Source: Anaspis maculata
Taxonomy: Eukaryota > Arthropoda > Insecta > Coleoptera > Scraptiidae
Reading direction: 5' to 3'
DNA: 64,000 nt
NCBI GenBank assembly: GCA_949128115.1
Contig: OX421966.1
Coordinates: forward strand, 48,481,416-48,545,415
The notes under the pieces are model-generated. The model ran no database searches, had not been told where the DNA came from, and saw only the letters and a program-made list of their open reading frames with translations. The translations under genes were made by a program, and so were the position numbers. Below, in pieces: positions 10,538-20,263 of the stretch (position 1 is the stretch's first letter; the number at the start of each line of letters is the position of its first letter).

Positions 10538-12545
10538 TAATAGATCGAGACAGAGAAAATTAAAAATGTAGGGTAGGGATCTATTATTGTTTTCGCTTCA
10601 GATTTAAAGTGGGAAATGAACAGTTTAGTTTACAACTTGCTGTCACCGACTTGAGAAAATTATGAATGAAGTTAATGATTTTGACATTATCAAACTTGAC
10701 CACAAAAAAGTATCGATAAATCAAAGCATGGCTATTGTCACTAACTTTCACAACGTGCTTGATTACCAGTATAATTCACACCAAAACAGAGGAAAAATCG
10801 GAAAAAATAAACATTTGAGGTGATTTACTATTATCAAGGGAATTTTCATGAAATCCTCTGGTGATCCACACTCCATTATCACCTATAGGCACCAGACACT
10901 TTTTTTTATTCTTATAGTGCACGGATACGCTATAATGATAATCGTAAAGAGATATAATTTTTATCTTTATCGCATCAATAACCTATTATTATCAGCCAAA
11001 AGGGCAGGGTATACGCTGTGTAAATATCCGTATTATAAGCATTTAATGTAATATATCTTTTTTGACAAGTTTATTGCTCCGATTACGGTCAAATGAAAGT
11101 TTTTGATATGGTGCGTTTTTGCAATCAGGGCGCCCGGGATTGCGAAAAGCGGCGTTCTTTATATCAACAGCACATTAATATTGCAATTCTCCGTGACAAA
11201 CATCAAAGTGTGAAGTTCAAATTAGTCACAGGCTTATGCTTGCTTATCGCCGTCATCAAGTTTCATCAGAAAGGGAGACTCCGAGAATAAGTGGGTGGTT
11301 TATAATAACAGGAGGCGTTTAGTATAGGCACCTAGTGGTGGCGGGTGGAGTAGTGCATTTGAATCTTGCAGCTTTGGAAAACCCGAAACTCAAAGACACT
11401 GGTCCTAATTCTCTCCTATACTTATACCCAAAGAGGTCAACACTTATACTTGTTGAAATCGTCCATGCACCTGTGTCGTCTTCGTATACCACTTCAAGGG
11501 AGAATAATTATCTCGAAACATGTGAAGTAGGTACTGTGAGAATACCCCCCTTTCCCTAATTATTCAACCGTGAAACAATCCACCTTTCCCATGAGAACAT
11601 CACGCATAGGTACCTACCTGTGAGGATACAACTGGCGGTCTGTAGTAGGCCGTAGTTTATATTCCTCCAGTAGCTGTCAGCTTTCAACTACACTGGTTCC
11701 AGTTGTCTATCTCTCTCTCTGAGTACAACCAAATGATCGATATTTCTCTTCGTACAAATAAATATTGGCTAGAGGGAACAGGGTTGTTTCAAATTGAAAT
11801 TGAGGGGTTGAAAGGTGAAATCAACGCGGTATGAATTAATTACGCAAGGAGTCAAAACTCGAGATGTTGGGAAATGTCACTCGTCTGCCTCTCTCCTTCA
11901 AGTTTGTAGGACCCCAAGCAGGTTGTACGGAACCTTTTGTTGGGGAGTCATGTTCATTTATTTTGTCCTGTTTGCTATGAGATGATTTGATGTTACCGAG
12001 GATGTTACCTGCCAGACCGAGACAGGGTCTCTCATGGTAGATATGGAATATTGGTTGCAAATGGACCGATTTGCGTTGCTTTATTGCTTTGGAGAAGGGT
12101 AGTTAAGTATCAGTGATTTTTTTACATTCCAACACAACATATTTGAGAGTCCTCTTCTTCGGGCAATAGTCAGGGGTTTCTTTGACGAATTCTTCCCCTG
12201 TGTGTCTATTTTTCAGAGTACGTCATTCTCAATTTTTTTTTTGACTGACAGTTTGACATATTTTGTTGTGTTGTTTTCAATCGTTATTATTGTTTTATTA
12301 TTGTATTGAATTTTGTTTTCTTGTTACATTGTTTTTGTTCATTTTGTTCATTTTGTGCCATTTTGTCCATTCTGTCAGTCTCAGTCATGTTAGGGTGTTT
12401 TGTAAAAGAACTATAAAAGAACCATTTTGCACTTATTTTGCTTTGAGTACACGTTACTTTCTGTGCTATGAGCGTGTTTCATTGAGCTCCAACCTCTTCC
12501 CCCTCGGGTCCTTCCACTCTTGAACAGAAGGGGGAAGTGGGCACT
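10538..12545. other. No supported gene; some simple sequence
   Basis: Low-complexity T-rich sequence at about 12240-12385 includes a short imperfect tandem of CATTTTGTT-like units. A CT-rich tract lies near 11700. Open frames of 60-90 codons here have no start context, splice sites or recognisable composition. Confidence 0.35.
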
Positions 12546-13256
12546 AGTCGGGACGCTATTGCTCACTTCATTTAAAAATTGATGGAAGCGAAGACGTTGG
12601 CTACCGATTTTATTTGATTTCCTACATAATTCATCATCTCAATAAAAAGTTGCAATATGATATCCTGACAAATCAGTGAGTAATTGAGAAATCAATCAGT
12701 CAAGTACAATGTCCATTATTTTCGGGATTTTATTTTCAAGATATTTCAGAAACTTTCCAAGGGATTCCAAAATGGTTTAATGTGCTTTGTTGAGAATTGA
12801 ATAAAGCATCTTGATGCAAAGTTTCAAAGCTCCATCTGTTTTGGTTGGTGGCAGTCGTTTTGTTGCAGTCGGCAGTCGTTCAAAAAATCACGTTAGAAAG
12901 AGCGTAAGTTGGAAATTTGGGATTGTAGCGTTTGTTAGAAAGTATCCCGATAATACCTGAAGGCCGATCTGTTGGGATATACTAGAGAACCTAAAAACAC
13001 TTTCATGTTTAGATCAATCTCTTCGTTCGTGATTTTCTAATACGCCCTCCTTCTAACCTGCGATCTGCCGCGATTAGTATCGTTAGTTAGAAGAGTGTAT
13101 GTTAGAAAAATGCCACTGTAGCGTAGCTTGAAAAATTGGTCAGGTCGGGTCAGGTCAGGTCGTGTCGTCCTTGTCAGAATAGCTGGGACTATGGAACCTA
13201 ATTTCTCAAAATGGTTTGTTCTCATTGCACAAATTTAATGGCATCGTCAATACATA

Positions 13257-13477
13257 ACGTATGGTCCGAAAGTTTTGGGAAATTGTATAAAGTTAATAAC
13301 TTTCTCTAAATAGTCTTTATTTTTTAACTTGATAATGGCCCATCTCCAATATGTTGAATATGAATTTGGTATTGTTAAAGATGATGCTAGTTTTTGCAAT
13401 ATTAAGTTACAAAATTTAAACTATCCAAAAAAGTTATTAACTTTGGAAAAAATTTCCAAAACTTTCGGACCATACGT
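13257..13477. mobile_element. MITE, 221 bp, TIR ACGTATGGTCCGAAAG, TA target site
   Basis: TIR ACGTATGGTCCGAAAGTTTT starts at 13257 and the complement ends at 13477, with TA on both sides (13255-13256, 13478-13479). It is a compact relative of the element at 9329-9902, sharing about 30 terminal bases plus internal text such as GATGATGCTAGTTTTTGCAA. Non-coding. Confidence 0.85.
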
Positions 13478-13778
13478 TACATACTTCCATATAAAAATGT
13501 ATAATACATTGACCAAAGCTCGACTTAAGCTACGAACGTGTCTTCGGGAGATCAAGATCAATTTTGTGAGCTACGCTACAGTGCCATTTTTCTAACATAC
13601 ACTACTTCTAACCACTGATACTAACCGGTGGATCGCAGGTTAGAAGGAGCGTGTGTTAGAAAATCACGAACAAAGAGATTGATCTAACCATGACAGGGTT
13701 TTCAGGTTCTCTAGTATATCATAACAGATCGGCCTTCGGGTATACGCTCAATTAGTGATGACGTCAAAAGTTATGCTA

Positions 13779-14103
13779 GGTCAGGGTTTTGTATGAAAAC
13801 AATCTCTGCTAGGTTGGCAGCACTTACTGTCTATCCTGATTTCTCCCCTCTACCCCTTCTTACACCCTCCACTGCAGCTGTCAAACAAAATGTAAAATGT
13901 ATTTAACCAGCATTTCCACCCTCGGATGACCTTTAGGTTATGAAAACACCCTACAGAAAGGTCGTTGTACTTACCTCCAAACGGTTGATAAACATAAATA
14001 AATCACAAAACGCGAATATTTCATCAACTGTCACTTTGAAAAGAAGTGTTGCCAACTTACGTGTTCGTTGTTTTCCTCGTTGTTTTCATACAAAACCCTG
14101 ACC
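13779..14103. mobile_element. Short TIR element, 24-bp perfect TIR
   Basis: GGTCAGGGTTTTGTATGAAA, continuing for four more bases, starts at 13779 and is perfectly mirrored ending at 14103. If the true TIR begins at CAGGG, a hAT-type end is possible, but the flanking 8-mers do not match convincingly. It interrupts the right part of the fold-back at 12878-14223. Confidence 0.65.
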
Positions 14104-14578
14104 CAGGCCACGTTTTGACAGACACATCACACTAATTGAGCGTATTATCGAGACACTTTCTGAAAAAACGCAACAAGCCCAAATTTCTAACTTACGCTCT
14201 TTCTAACTAGTGATTTTTTCAAGGACTGTAGTAGCCAACTGGTCATGAGATATGAGTTTTTACTTTTTTCTTTCGTATCACCCTATATATAGTGACGACC
14301 AGGGTTGCGGCGGCGCGGCGGCTAGGTATTATTATTGGTTAAAGAGGCTCACACCAACATTTATAGCGAGTGACATTTCTTAATACAAAAAAAAGCAATA
14401 GCGTCCCGACTACACAGCGAAGGGTTAAGACGATCACAGGTCAAACAAAGAAAAATAAGGAGGGGTACCATTATAGACTCATTCTGAACCGATCCTTGAC
14501 TTTTCAGAAGTGAAGTATTATATCTTCAATAGTAAACCACACGTCTGATTCAGAGGTGCATGAGTCTAGAACGAAATA

Positions 14579-14703
14579 CCGTGTGATCAAAAACTTTTCT
14601 ACTTGCGGTAGGCTGTGGCGTGGCCTGGCCAAAATCAGCCTGGTTTGCCTGCCAGTGACTAGGCCACAGCCTACCGCAAGTAGAAAAGTTTTTGATCATA
14701 CGG
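14579..14703. mobile_element. Hairpin MITE, 125 bp, TA target site
   Basis: CCGTGTGATCAAAAACTTTT starts at 14579 and AAAAGTTTTTGATCATACGG ends at 14703, flanked by TA (14577-14578 and 14704-14705). The arms extend to about 50 bp (CTACTTGCGGTAGGCTGTGG and complement), leaving a short loop. A second copy is at 37473-37592. Confidence 0.9.
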
Positions 14704-14909
14704 TACTACTGTGGGGATCATGACCTGCATCACCCGTAGTGGGTCACTCATTTCTGAACAAAGAATCAAATTTTCAGGACGTCCATATTTTGTGTAAGAT
14801 TCAGACGGGCTTCTTACTATCTCTTCTGTATTACCCAGTGAATAATATGTTGCTGTTATGTTATTGCTATCAAAACTTACTGTTACAAAATAGTTATTTA
14901 TGTAGTAAG

Positions 14910-15005
14910 AGCGTAAAGCGACTGTTTTAGGCCCGACGTATGTAAGTTGTGCCCGAGCATAGCGAGGGCACATTCAGACAGAGGGCCTAAAACAGGCTTT
15001 ACGCT
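14910..15005. repeat. Hairpin, 96 bp
   Basis: AGCGTAAAGC, three extra bases, then TGTTTTAGGCCC at 14910 is mirrored by GGGCCTAAAACAGGCTTTACGCT ending at 15005 (shown in part; the match is 22 of 22 apart from the insertion). It is probably a small MITE; no TSD was recognised. Confidence 0.6.
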
Positions 15006-15020
15006 TGAACTGCATACAAC

Positions 15021-15957
15021 GTTTTTTACACGACCCATTTTTTTTTTAATTTGATTTTGAACCATAAAAGCCGAAAAACTAAAAAGCGATTATAGATCGA
15101 TCTAGTTAGCAATGACATTATGGGCACCTATGATTTTGTTTTTACTTGTCATTTAATAATTATCACTAGTGTCAGTGTCTTTTTTGCCTATTAAAAAGCA
15201 CCCAGCAAGAATTTTCGTTTTTGAGGCGCTGCACTCCTCCCGCCGATGGCGATGGCTTCTCGAGCCACACTTGATCTTCTGCCGGAGAAGTCCAAAAAAA
15301 AATACATGAGAACGTAGGTATACCTATACTTAGCTGAAAAATCCAAGGTGGTGAAGCCTTCTACTTTGTGGTCCGTGTTTTCCATGCTGAAAACAACCCT
15401 TTCAGTTAAGGACGACACGGATTTTACCGCAAAGCTACAGCCTACGTAAAGAGACAGGCAGACGGATACCTACAAACCAAAATATTCATTTGGCTACACG
15501 TTTTATGATGGCAACTACGGCTTCGGGCCTGAAATCGCGCTCTTGTATCGAAAACGGCTATTCAAATTTAGTCTTCGCCTGCCCCCTCAAGAAAACTGAG
15601 CATGGAACTCTGAGAAATAGGAATCCGGCCAGAGCCGTCAACGCACATAACCTCACTTTCGAAATTTCGAATATGTGTATTTTCAAAGCAATCAACTCAA
15701 CGAGAAGCTAATTAAGTGAAACCATACATCCTTCCCCGTCTTTGGGGGTGTCCCAAATGCCTCTGAGCTGTGCATTTCAACAAATTTATTAGTTTGTGAC
15801 ATTTAATAATAATTACAGGCATTTGTTTTTTGACGCTTAAAAAACCAAGGCCCGAGGGCGTAAAAGTAAAAATTTCACGCCCTCGGGCTTAATGAGCCAC
15901 TTTACGCCTGAAAATGAGGGCAAAAAGGCTCACTTCACACCCGGTCGTGTAAAAAAC
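15021..15957. mobile_element. Region bounded by 15-bp inverted repeat GTTTTTTACACGACC
   Basis: GTTTTTTACACGACC at 15021-15035 is mirrored perfectly at 15943-15957. Inside the right end lies a strong hairpin at 15847-15891 (AAGGCCCGAGGGCGT and complement). On the minus strand a 75-codon open stretch (15418-15191) contains two acceptor-like sites (TGTTTTCAG|C and CTTCTCCGGCAG|A), but no known domain is recognised. It may be a non-autonomous element or two unrelated repeats. Confidence 0.4.
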
Positions 15958-16370
15958 AATTTAGGTATATCTAAGTCGCAGAAAAAGTTTATTTGATGCA
16001 TTTTGCTACGAATGTGCATGCGATCAACTTATTCATTTGAGAAATTTGAGACGCCCTGTATACAAATAGGTATATTTATGTATATAATATTACGGCATTG
16101 TCATAGTGGCATGTATAGTAAGAAACAGCATTGTGTGGTGTCGGGCTCTGAGGATTATCACTACCAGCCTCTAATCCAGAATCTAATGTTCGGTTATTTC
16201 GCGTAATTTGCATCGACTATTGTTGGCGGAATAATTGGGGACGATATTCATATTTCAATGCAGCAGGACTCCTACTCTTGCCACTACTGTACCATATACT
16301 GTACATAACTAATTATTGGGAGTGAACTTGGGTGGGCAGGGAGGCTATAGCTATATATAGCTGACTGACT

Positions 16371-17330
16371 TTGGACCACAATAACTTTTGAATGACACAT
16401 ACTATTTCGATTTCGTTTTTACGGTTAGTGAGATCAGTCTTTCCGTTGTTCACCTTCAAGAGGTGAAGATCAGGAAGTTTCATGTAAAATATTTACAGAG
16501 TGAAATGTAAAACAGTACAAAGTTTTAGCAAATTAAAAGGACTCCCATTTTCAGAATAATTTTTTTTCACAAATGCAAATGAAAGGATCATAAAGCGTGA
16601 TGTTTTGGCTTGCGCCCAGTTTTAGAATTTTTGGAATCGGAACTGTGGTTCTGACTTTATGATTTCTTTTCTCTTGGAGGATGCTGAGTTATCCTATCGC
16701 TACAAAAAAGACTATGTTAGCCCAGGGAGCCTGTCATCATCAAAAACTAAAATTGACCATCAGCATCATGTTCAGGAGGTCAAAATCACAAAGAAAGTTT
16801 GTTTCAGTTGTGAAAATCTGATCAAATTCAATTTTTAAGAAAAACAGCTGTGTCGCCCATTTCGAATGGGCCCCTTTTTTGAAGTCTTGATCAAGGTATT
16901 TCAGATGGTCTGTAAATCAAGTTTCTGAAAACCGTTCAAGCAACATTATTCGTGAATTGCAACCTCCCATCATCAGAATAACATTGTCTTTTTTATACCG
17001 ATAGGATAAATCAGCATCTTACAAGAGAAAAAAATCATAAAGTCAGAACCATACTTCCGATTTCTAAAATTTTGGAACTGGGCGCAAGCTAAAACATAAC
17101 GCTTCATAATCCTCTCATTTGCATTTGAGAAAAAAAAATTATTCTGAAAATGGGGGTCCGTTCAATTTGCTAAAATTTTGTACTGTTTTACATTTCACCC
17201 TGTAGATATTTTACATGGAGCTTCCAGATCTTCACTTCCTGGACGTGAATAACGAAAAGACTGATCTCACTAACCGTCAAAACAGAATCAAAATGGTTTT
17301 TGTCATTCAAAAGTTATTGGGGTCCAAACT
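16371..17330. mobile_element. Fold-back element, about 960 bp
   Basis: TTGGACCACAATAACTTTTG at 16371 mirrors AAAAGTTATTGGGGTCCAA near 17309-17327. Arms of about 400 bp match through GTGAGATCAGTCTTT / AAAGACTGATCTCAC, AAAATATTTACAGAGTGAAA-like and TTGCGCCCAGTT-like text. The spacer of about 150 bp is AT-rich. No coding capacity. Confidence 0.8.
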
Positions 17331-17879
17331 TGGACCAATTTTTCCCTCGCGACAACATATTTGTTGCGCAGTTTATATAAATAGGAGGTATGACAAGTAC
17401 TTTCAGGATTAAACCACCATCAGGCGGCCATCGGATATCTGGATTACCCGATGTTCTTGTAAGTCCATCGCAGATGAGTCCATCGTCTTCGATTCTTCTC
17501 GTCGCCAAGTCAAGTTGTCAAGTTTTTGAGGTTAGGTTAGGTACGTTTCACGTTTGGAAATTCTGGACTGCTGCTTGTTTCAAATTCAAATCTGTTGCTG
17601 CCACAATTTGTTTCCCCACCATAACAATAACCAGCCTCATGACCAGGATTGCGTTCGAGAACTACACTATTCTGTGATTCTTACATTTTTGGAGTAGGGG
17701 TATCAAGTAAGGCAAAGTAACTAGGTACCACTTTCCGAACGATTTTCGCTGTGCTGGAAATGTCACTGTCAATCTCACTGATTGATGATCGCAGTGCTGT
17801 TCAGTTTCAAAGTAAAGTAAGGTTTTCTGATGAAGTACCCATTTTTATAGGTACTGCCGACCACGTAAATACCCAAAGT

Positions 17880-18322
17880 GGCGATTTTGTGATGTTTTCT
17901 AATGTTTCAAACCCAAATATCTTGAATATGAAGCCTCTAATCAAAATTTTGCAAGAGTAACTTCTTTCTTATTGAACGCGGAATTCAAAAATTGAAACCG
18001 TTCCCAAAAATATTCAGGAGGGTTTAAATAGGGGAAAAGGGGGAGGGTACCCCCTACTATCTTCGCCCCTAAACATATCTGATGAAATTCGTTATTATTG
18101 TTCAATAAAGACCTGTCTTAATAAACTTTGGTTTGAATTTGAATAAAATCCGCTGAACAGTTTAAAAAGTATGCAAAAAACACTGATTTAAAAAACAACT
18201 TTGAAGGCCTGTATCTCCGTTATTATACGTTTGGGAGGGTATGTTTATCAACAAAAGTCCTCTTATTTTTCTCCTCTCCCCTCCCTGTGAGTTTTGTTAC
18301 ACTAATTCCGGGACACCCTGTA
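17880..18322. mobile_element. Single arm of the fold-back family at 39963-41014
   Basis: Aligns with the right arm of the complete element at 39963-41014: GTTTCAAACCCAAATATCTT, CCTCTAATCAAAATTTTGCA, a C/G-rich box, TGAAGGCCTGTATCTCCGTT and a final GGGACACCCTGTA. Only one arm is present; the break falls at the centre of the palindrome. Confidence 0.7.
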
Positions 18323-19709
18323 TTGCGACTAAAGACAAAACAAAAATTTCACTAGTTTTTTTTTGTTCCCGAGTCATCCATGGCTACAGTTTTCATAAAG
18401 GGTCTCCCCCCCCCAAAAAGCTTCAAGGATGGTTTCTTTCCTTTCGTCCTTCAACCTTCTCCTCCCATTATCGTAGAATAATATCTACTTGTGTGAAGTG
18501 AGTAATAGATACCTTATAGCAGTTTGGTGATGTAGGACGAGGATTATGTAACTCGTGCACGTCCCGCGGAGTTACGAAACCCACACCCCTTTTTGCCCAA
18601 GGAACGAAATAAATGAAATTTAAAAAAGGTCAAATTTCAATAAAGTCAATTAAAAACGTGCCTACCAGCCAGAAAGCATAATCCCGCTACGGCGACACTG
18701 CTGATAATGATACTGATGCTATAGCTGCTGGAAAGCTGCTGATGTTCTTTTTTATTTTACCACACATTTTCGGTGCCTTTGTTTCACCCAAACTCAATTA
18801 CGGAGGTTTTCGTGATAAATTTCAATTTATGCAAAATACCGTCAAACGGCTATTTCCCGTTGCAGAAAATCGTGCAATTTCGACAGCAAAGTGACACATC
18901 TTTCCTTGCGCGTGCGGTTTCTTCCAATTTGAATTTTTCAAGGAATTTTCATCAAAAGCTGCACGTTTTGAAAAAGTCCATGAAGTTTTGTGGGTGGTGA
19001 TGATGAACAAATAATTAAAAAAAGTAATTTCCCGAACGAAGCATGAAAAAACAAACAATATGGAATATTATGCTACAATTTCTAAATGAATGACTGCCCG
19101 ACTGCCTCGTGAATGCTTGTCCCAAGTCTCGGTGCCGCAATCATCGTGTGCGGGCTCTCGCACTAGAAAATATCGTTACATGCCAGCTTGACGGGAGTTA
19201 TTAGAATTAAATTGTAAAAGGAAATGGGACCGTTTGCCGTTGGTGGTTGCCGTCGTCGCCTCTAACAAATTTATTTTCCTCGCATTTACACTATTCTCCA
19301 CCTAATCCATAATTCAGCAAAACCGGACAAGGATTGTTACATATTGCATAAAATTGCATCCATATAACAGTTTCATCGCCGCCAGTAAAATTTATTACGC
19401 ATTTAGGTTTGTCCGTCAAAGCATTCTTGTTATACAATCATGTTCTTTAGTTCTGGTAAGGACGTAAGGACAAGTTCCAGCAGCAGCAGCAGCAGCAGTA
19501 GTAGTAATTAGTTTAGTAGGTGATCTTCTGTTGGCAGAACTGGAACATGCTCATTAGATTACTATTATTTTAATATTTGATTGAAACAATCAACAGGCCA
19601 AAGCCCAGTTAAAGATCGAGTGTTGAAAAAGCCCTGTATCATGGGTGTACGAGTGCAAAACAGGATATCGACTGTGCCGGTGGTTTGAGTAGATTCTGCA
19701 TTAGAAAAA
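18323..19709. other. No supported gene; CAG microsatellite
   Basis: Mixed-complexity sequence. A (CAG)n run passing into (TAG)n lies at about 19478-19512. No exon with paired splice sites was recognised. Confidence 0.4.
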
Positions 19710-19974
19710 AATTTCATTCATGACTCACTCTGTATACAAAACAGAAATTCATCACAGATTCAGAGGCTGATTTTTTGTGCTCATTGTTTTTCCATAAACA
19801 GTTTACCGAAATCTTTTGAAACAACGAAAATAGAAGCGATCGAAGAACCAACTTTTGTTCCTCCATAACTTCAAAATTAAAAGACATAGAATTTTTTCAA
19901 CAACTTCCCAGCACTCTACTGTACCTCTACATTACGCACCTTCAATATGGTCCGACACTTTTGAATCACCCTGT
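19710..19974. mobile_element. Single arm of the fold-back family at 49606-50250
   Basis: Matches the right half of the complete element at 49606-50250 from CTGTATACAAAACAGAAATT through AATAGAAGCGATCG to CACTTTTGAATCACCCTGTA. As at 17880-18322, only the half beyond the palindrome centre is present. Confidence 0.7.
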
Positions 19975-20263
19975 ATATTCTGGGTACACGGGAATCGACC
20001 ATTCCCAGGATTTTACGACAGTCAACCTCTCCTCACAGGATGTCACAGAGAAAAACTACAGAGTGGAGAGCTCCACGGTTACTGAGGCTATGCAGATGAA
20101 ATCTGCTAAGCAGCTCTCCATTTGGGAAACCTGTTGCAGGCTCGAAAGATCAAAACTTGAGTCACTTCCGCTGTAACTTTTATATCAGGGCGTCCTTAGA
20201 ACATGAAAAATACAAATAAACCGAGGTATTTGATGAAAACTATTAGTGGGGGGGCGTGGGGAG

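Larger units (their letters stand above)
12878..14223. mobile_element. Fold-back element with GTTAGAAAGAGCGTAAGTT ends
   Basis: The left terminal block (12878-12960: TTAGAAAGAGCGTAAGTTGG, then GGAAATTTGGG) is mirrored at 14140-14223. A further pair, about 12955-13150 with 13565-13745, shares CGGTTAGAAGG-like, GAACAAAGAGATTGATCTAA-like and CTAGTATATC-like text. The arms are interrupted by two independent insertions, at 13257-13477 and 13779-14103. Confidence 0.65.
12546..14411. mobile_element. Composite nest of inverted repeats
   Basis: An 18-bp perfect inverted repeat, AGTCGGGACGCTATTGCT at 12546-12563 and its complement at 14394-14411, encloses a second fold-back at 12878-14223, which in turn contains a MITE at 13257-13477 and a short TIR element at 13779-14103. 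No open frame of note is present. Whether the outermost pair marks a real element end is not settled, because no TSD is evident. Confidence 0.55.

Noticed and set aside
15191..15418. Minus-strand two-exon gene starting MENTDHK
   Set aside because: Acceptor-like sites exist but no good GT donor lies between them, and the stretch is inside an inverted-repeat-bounded region.
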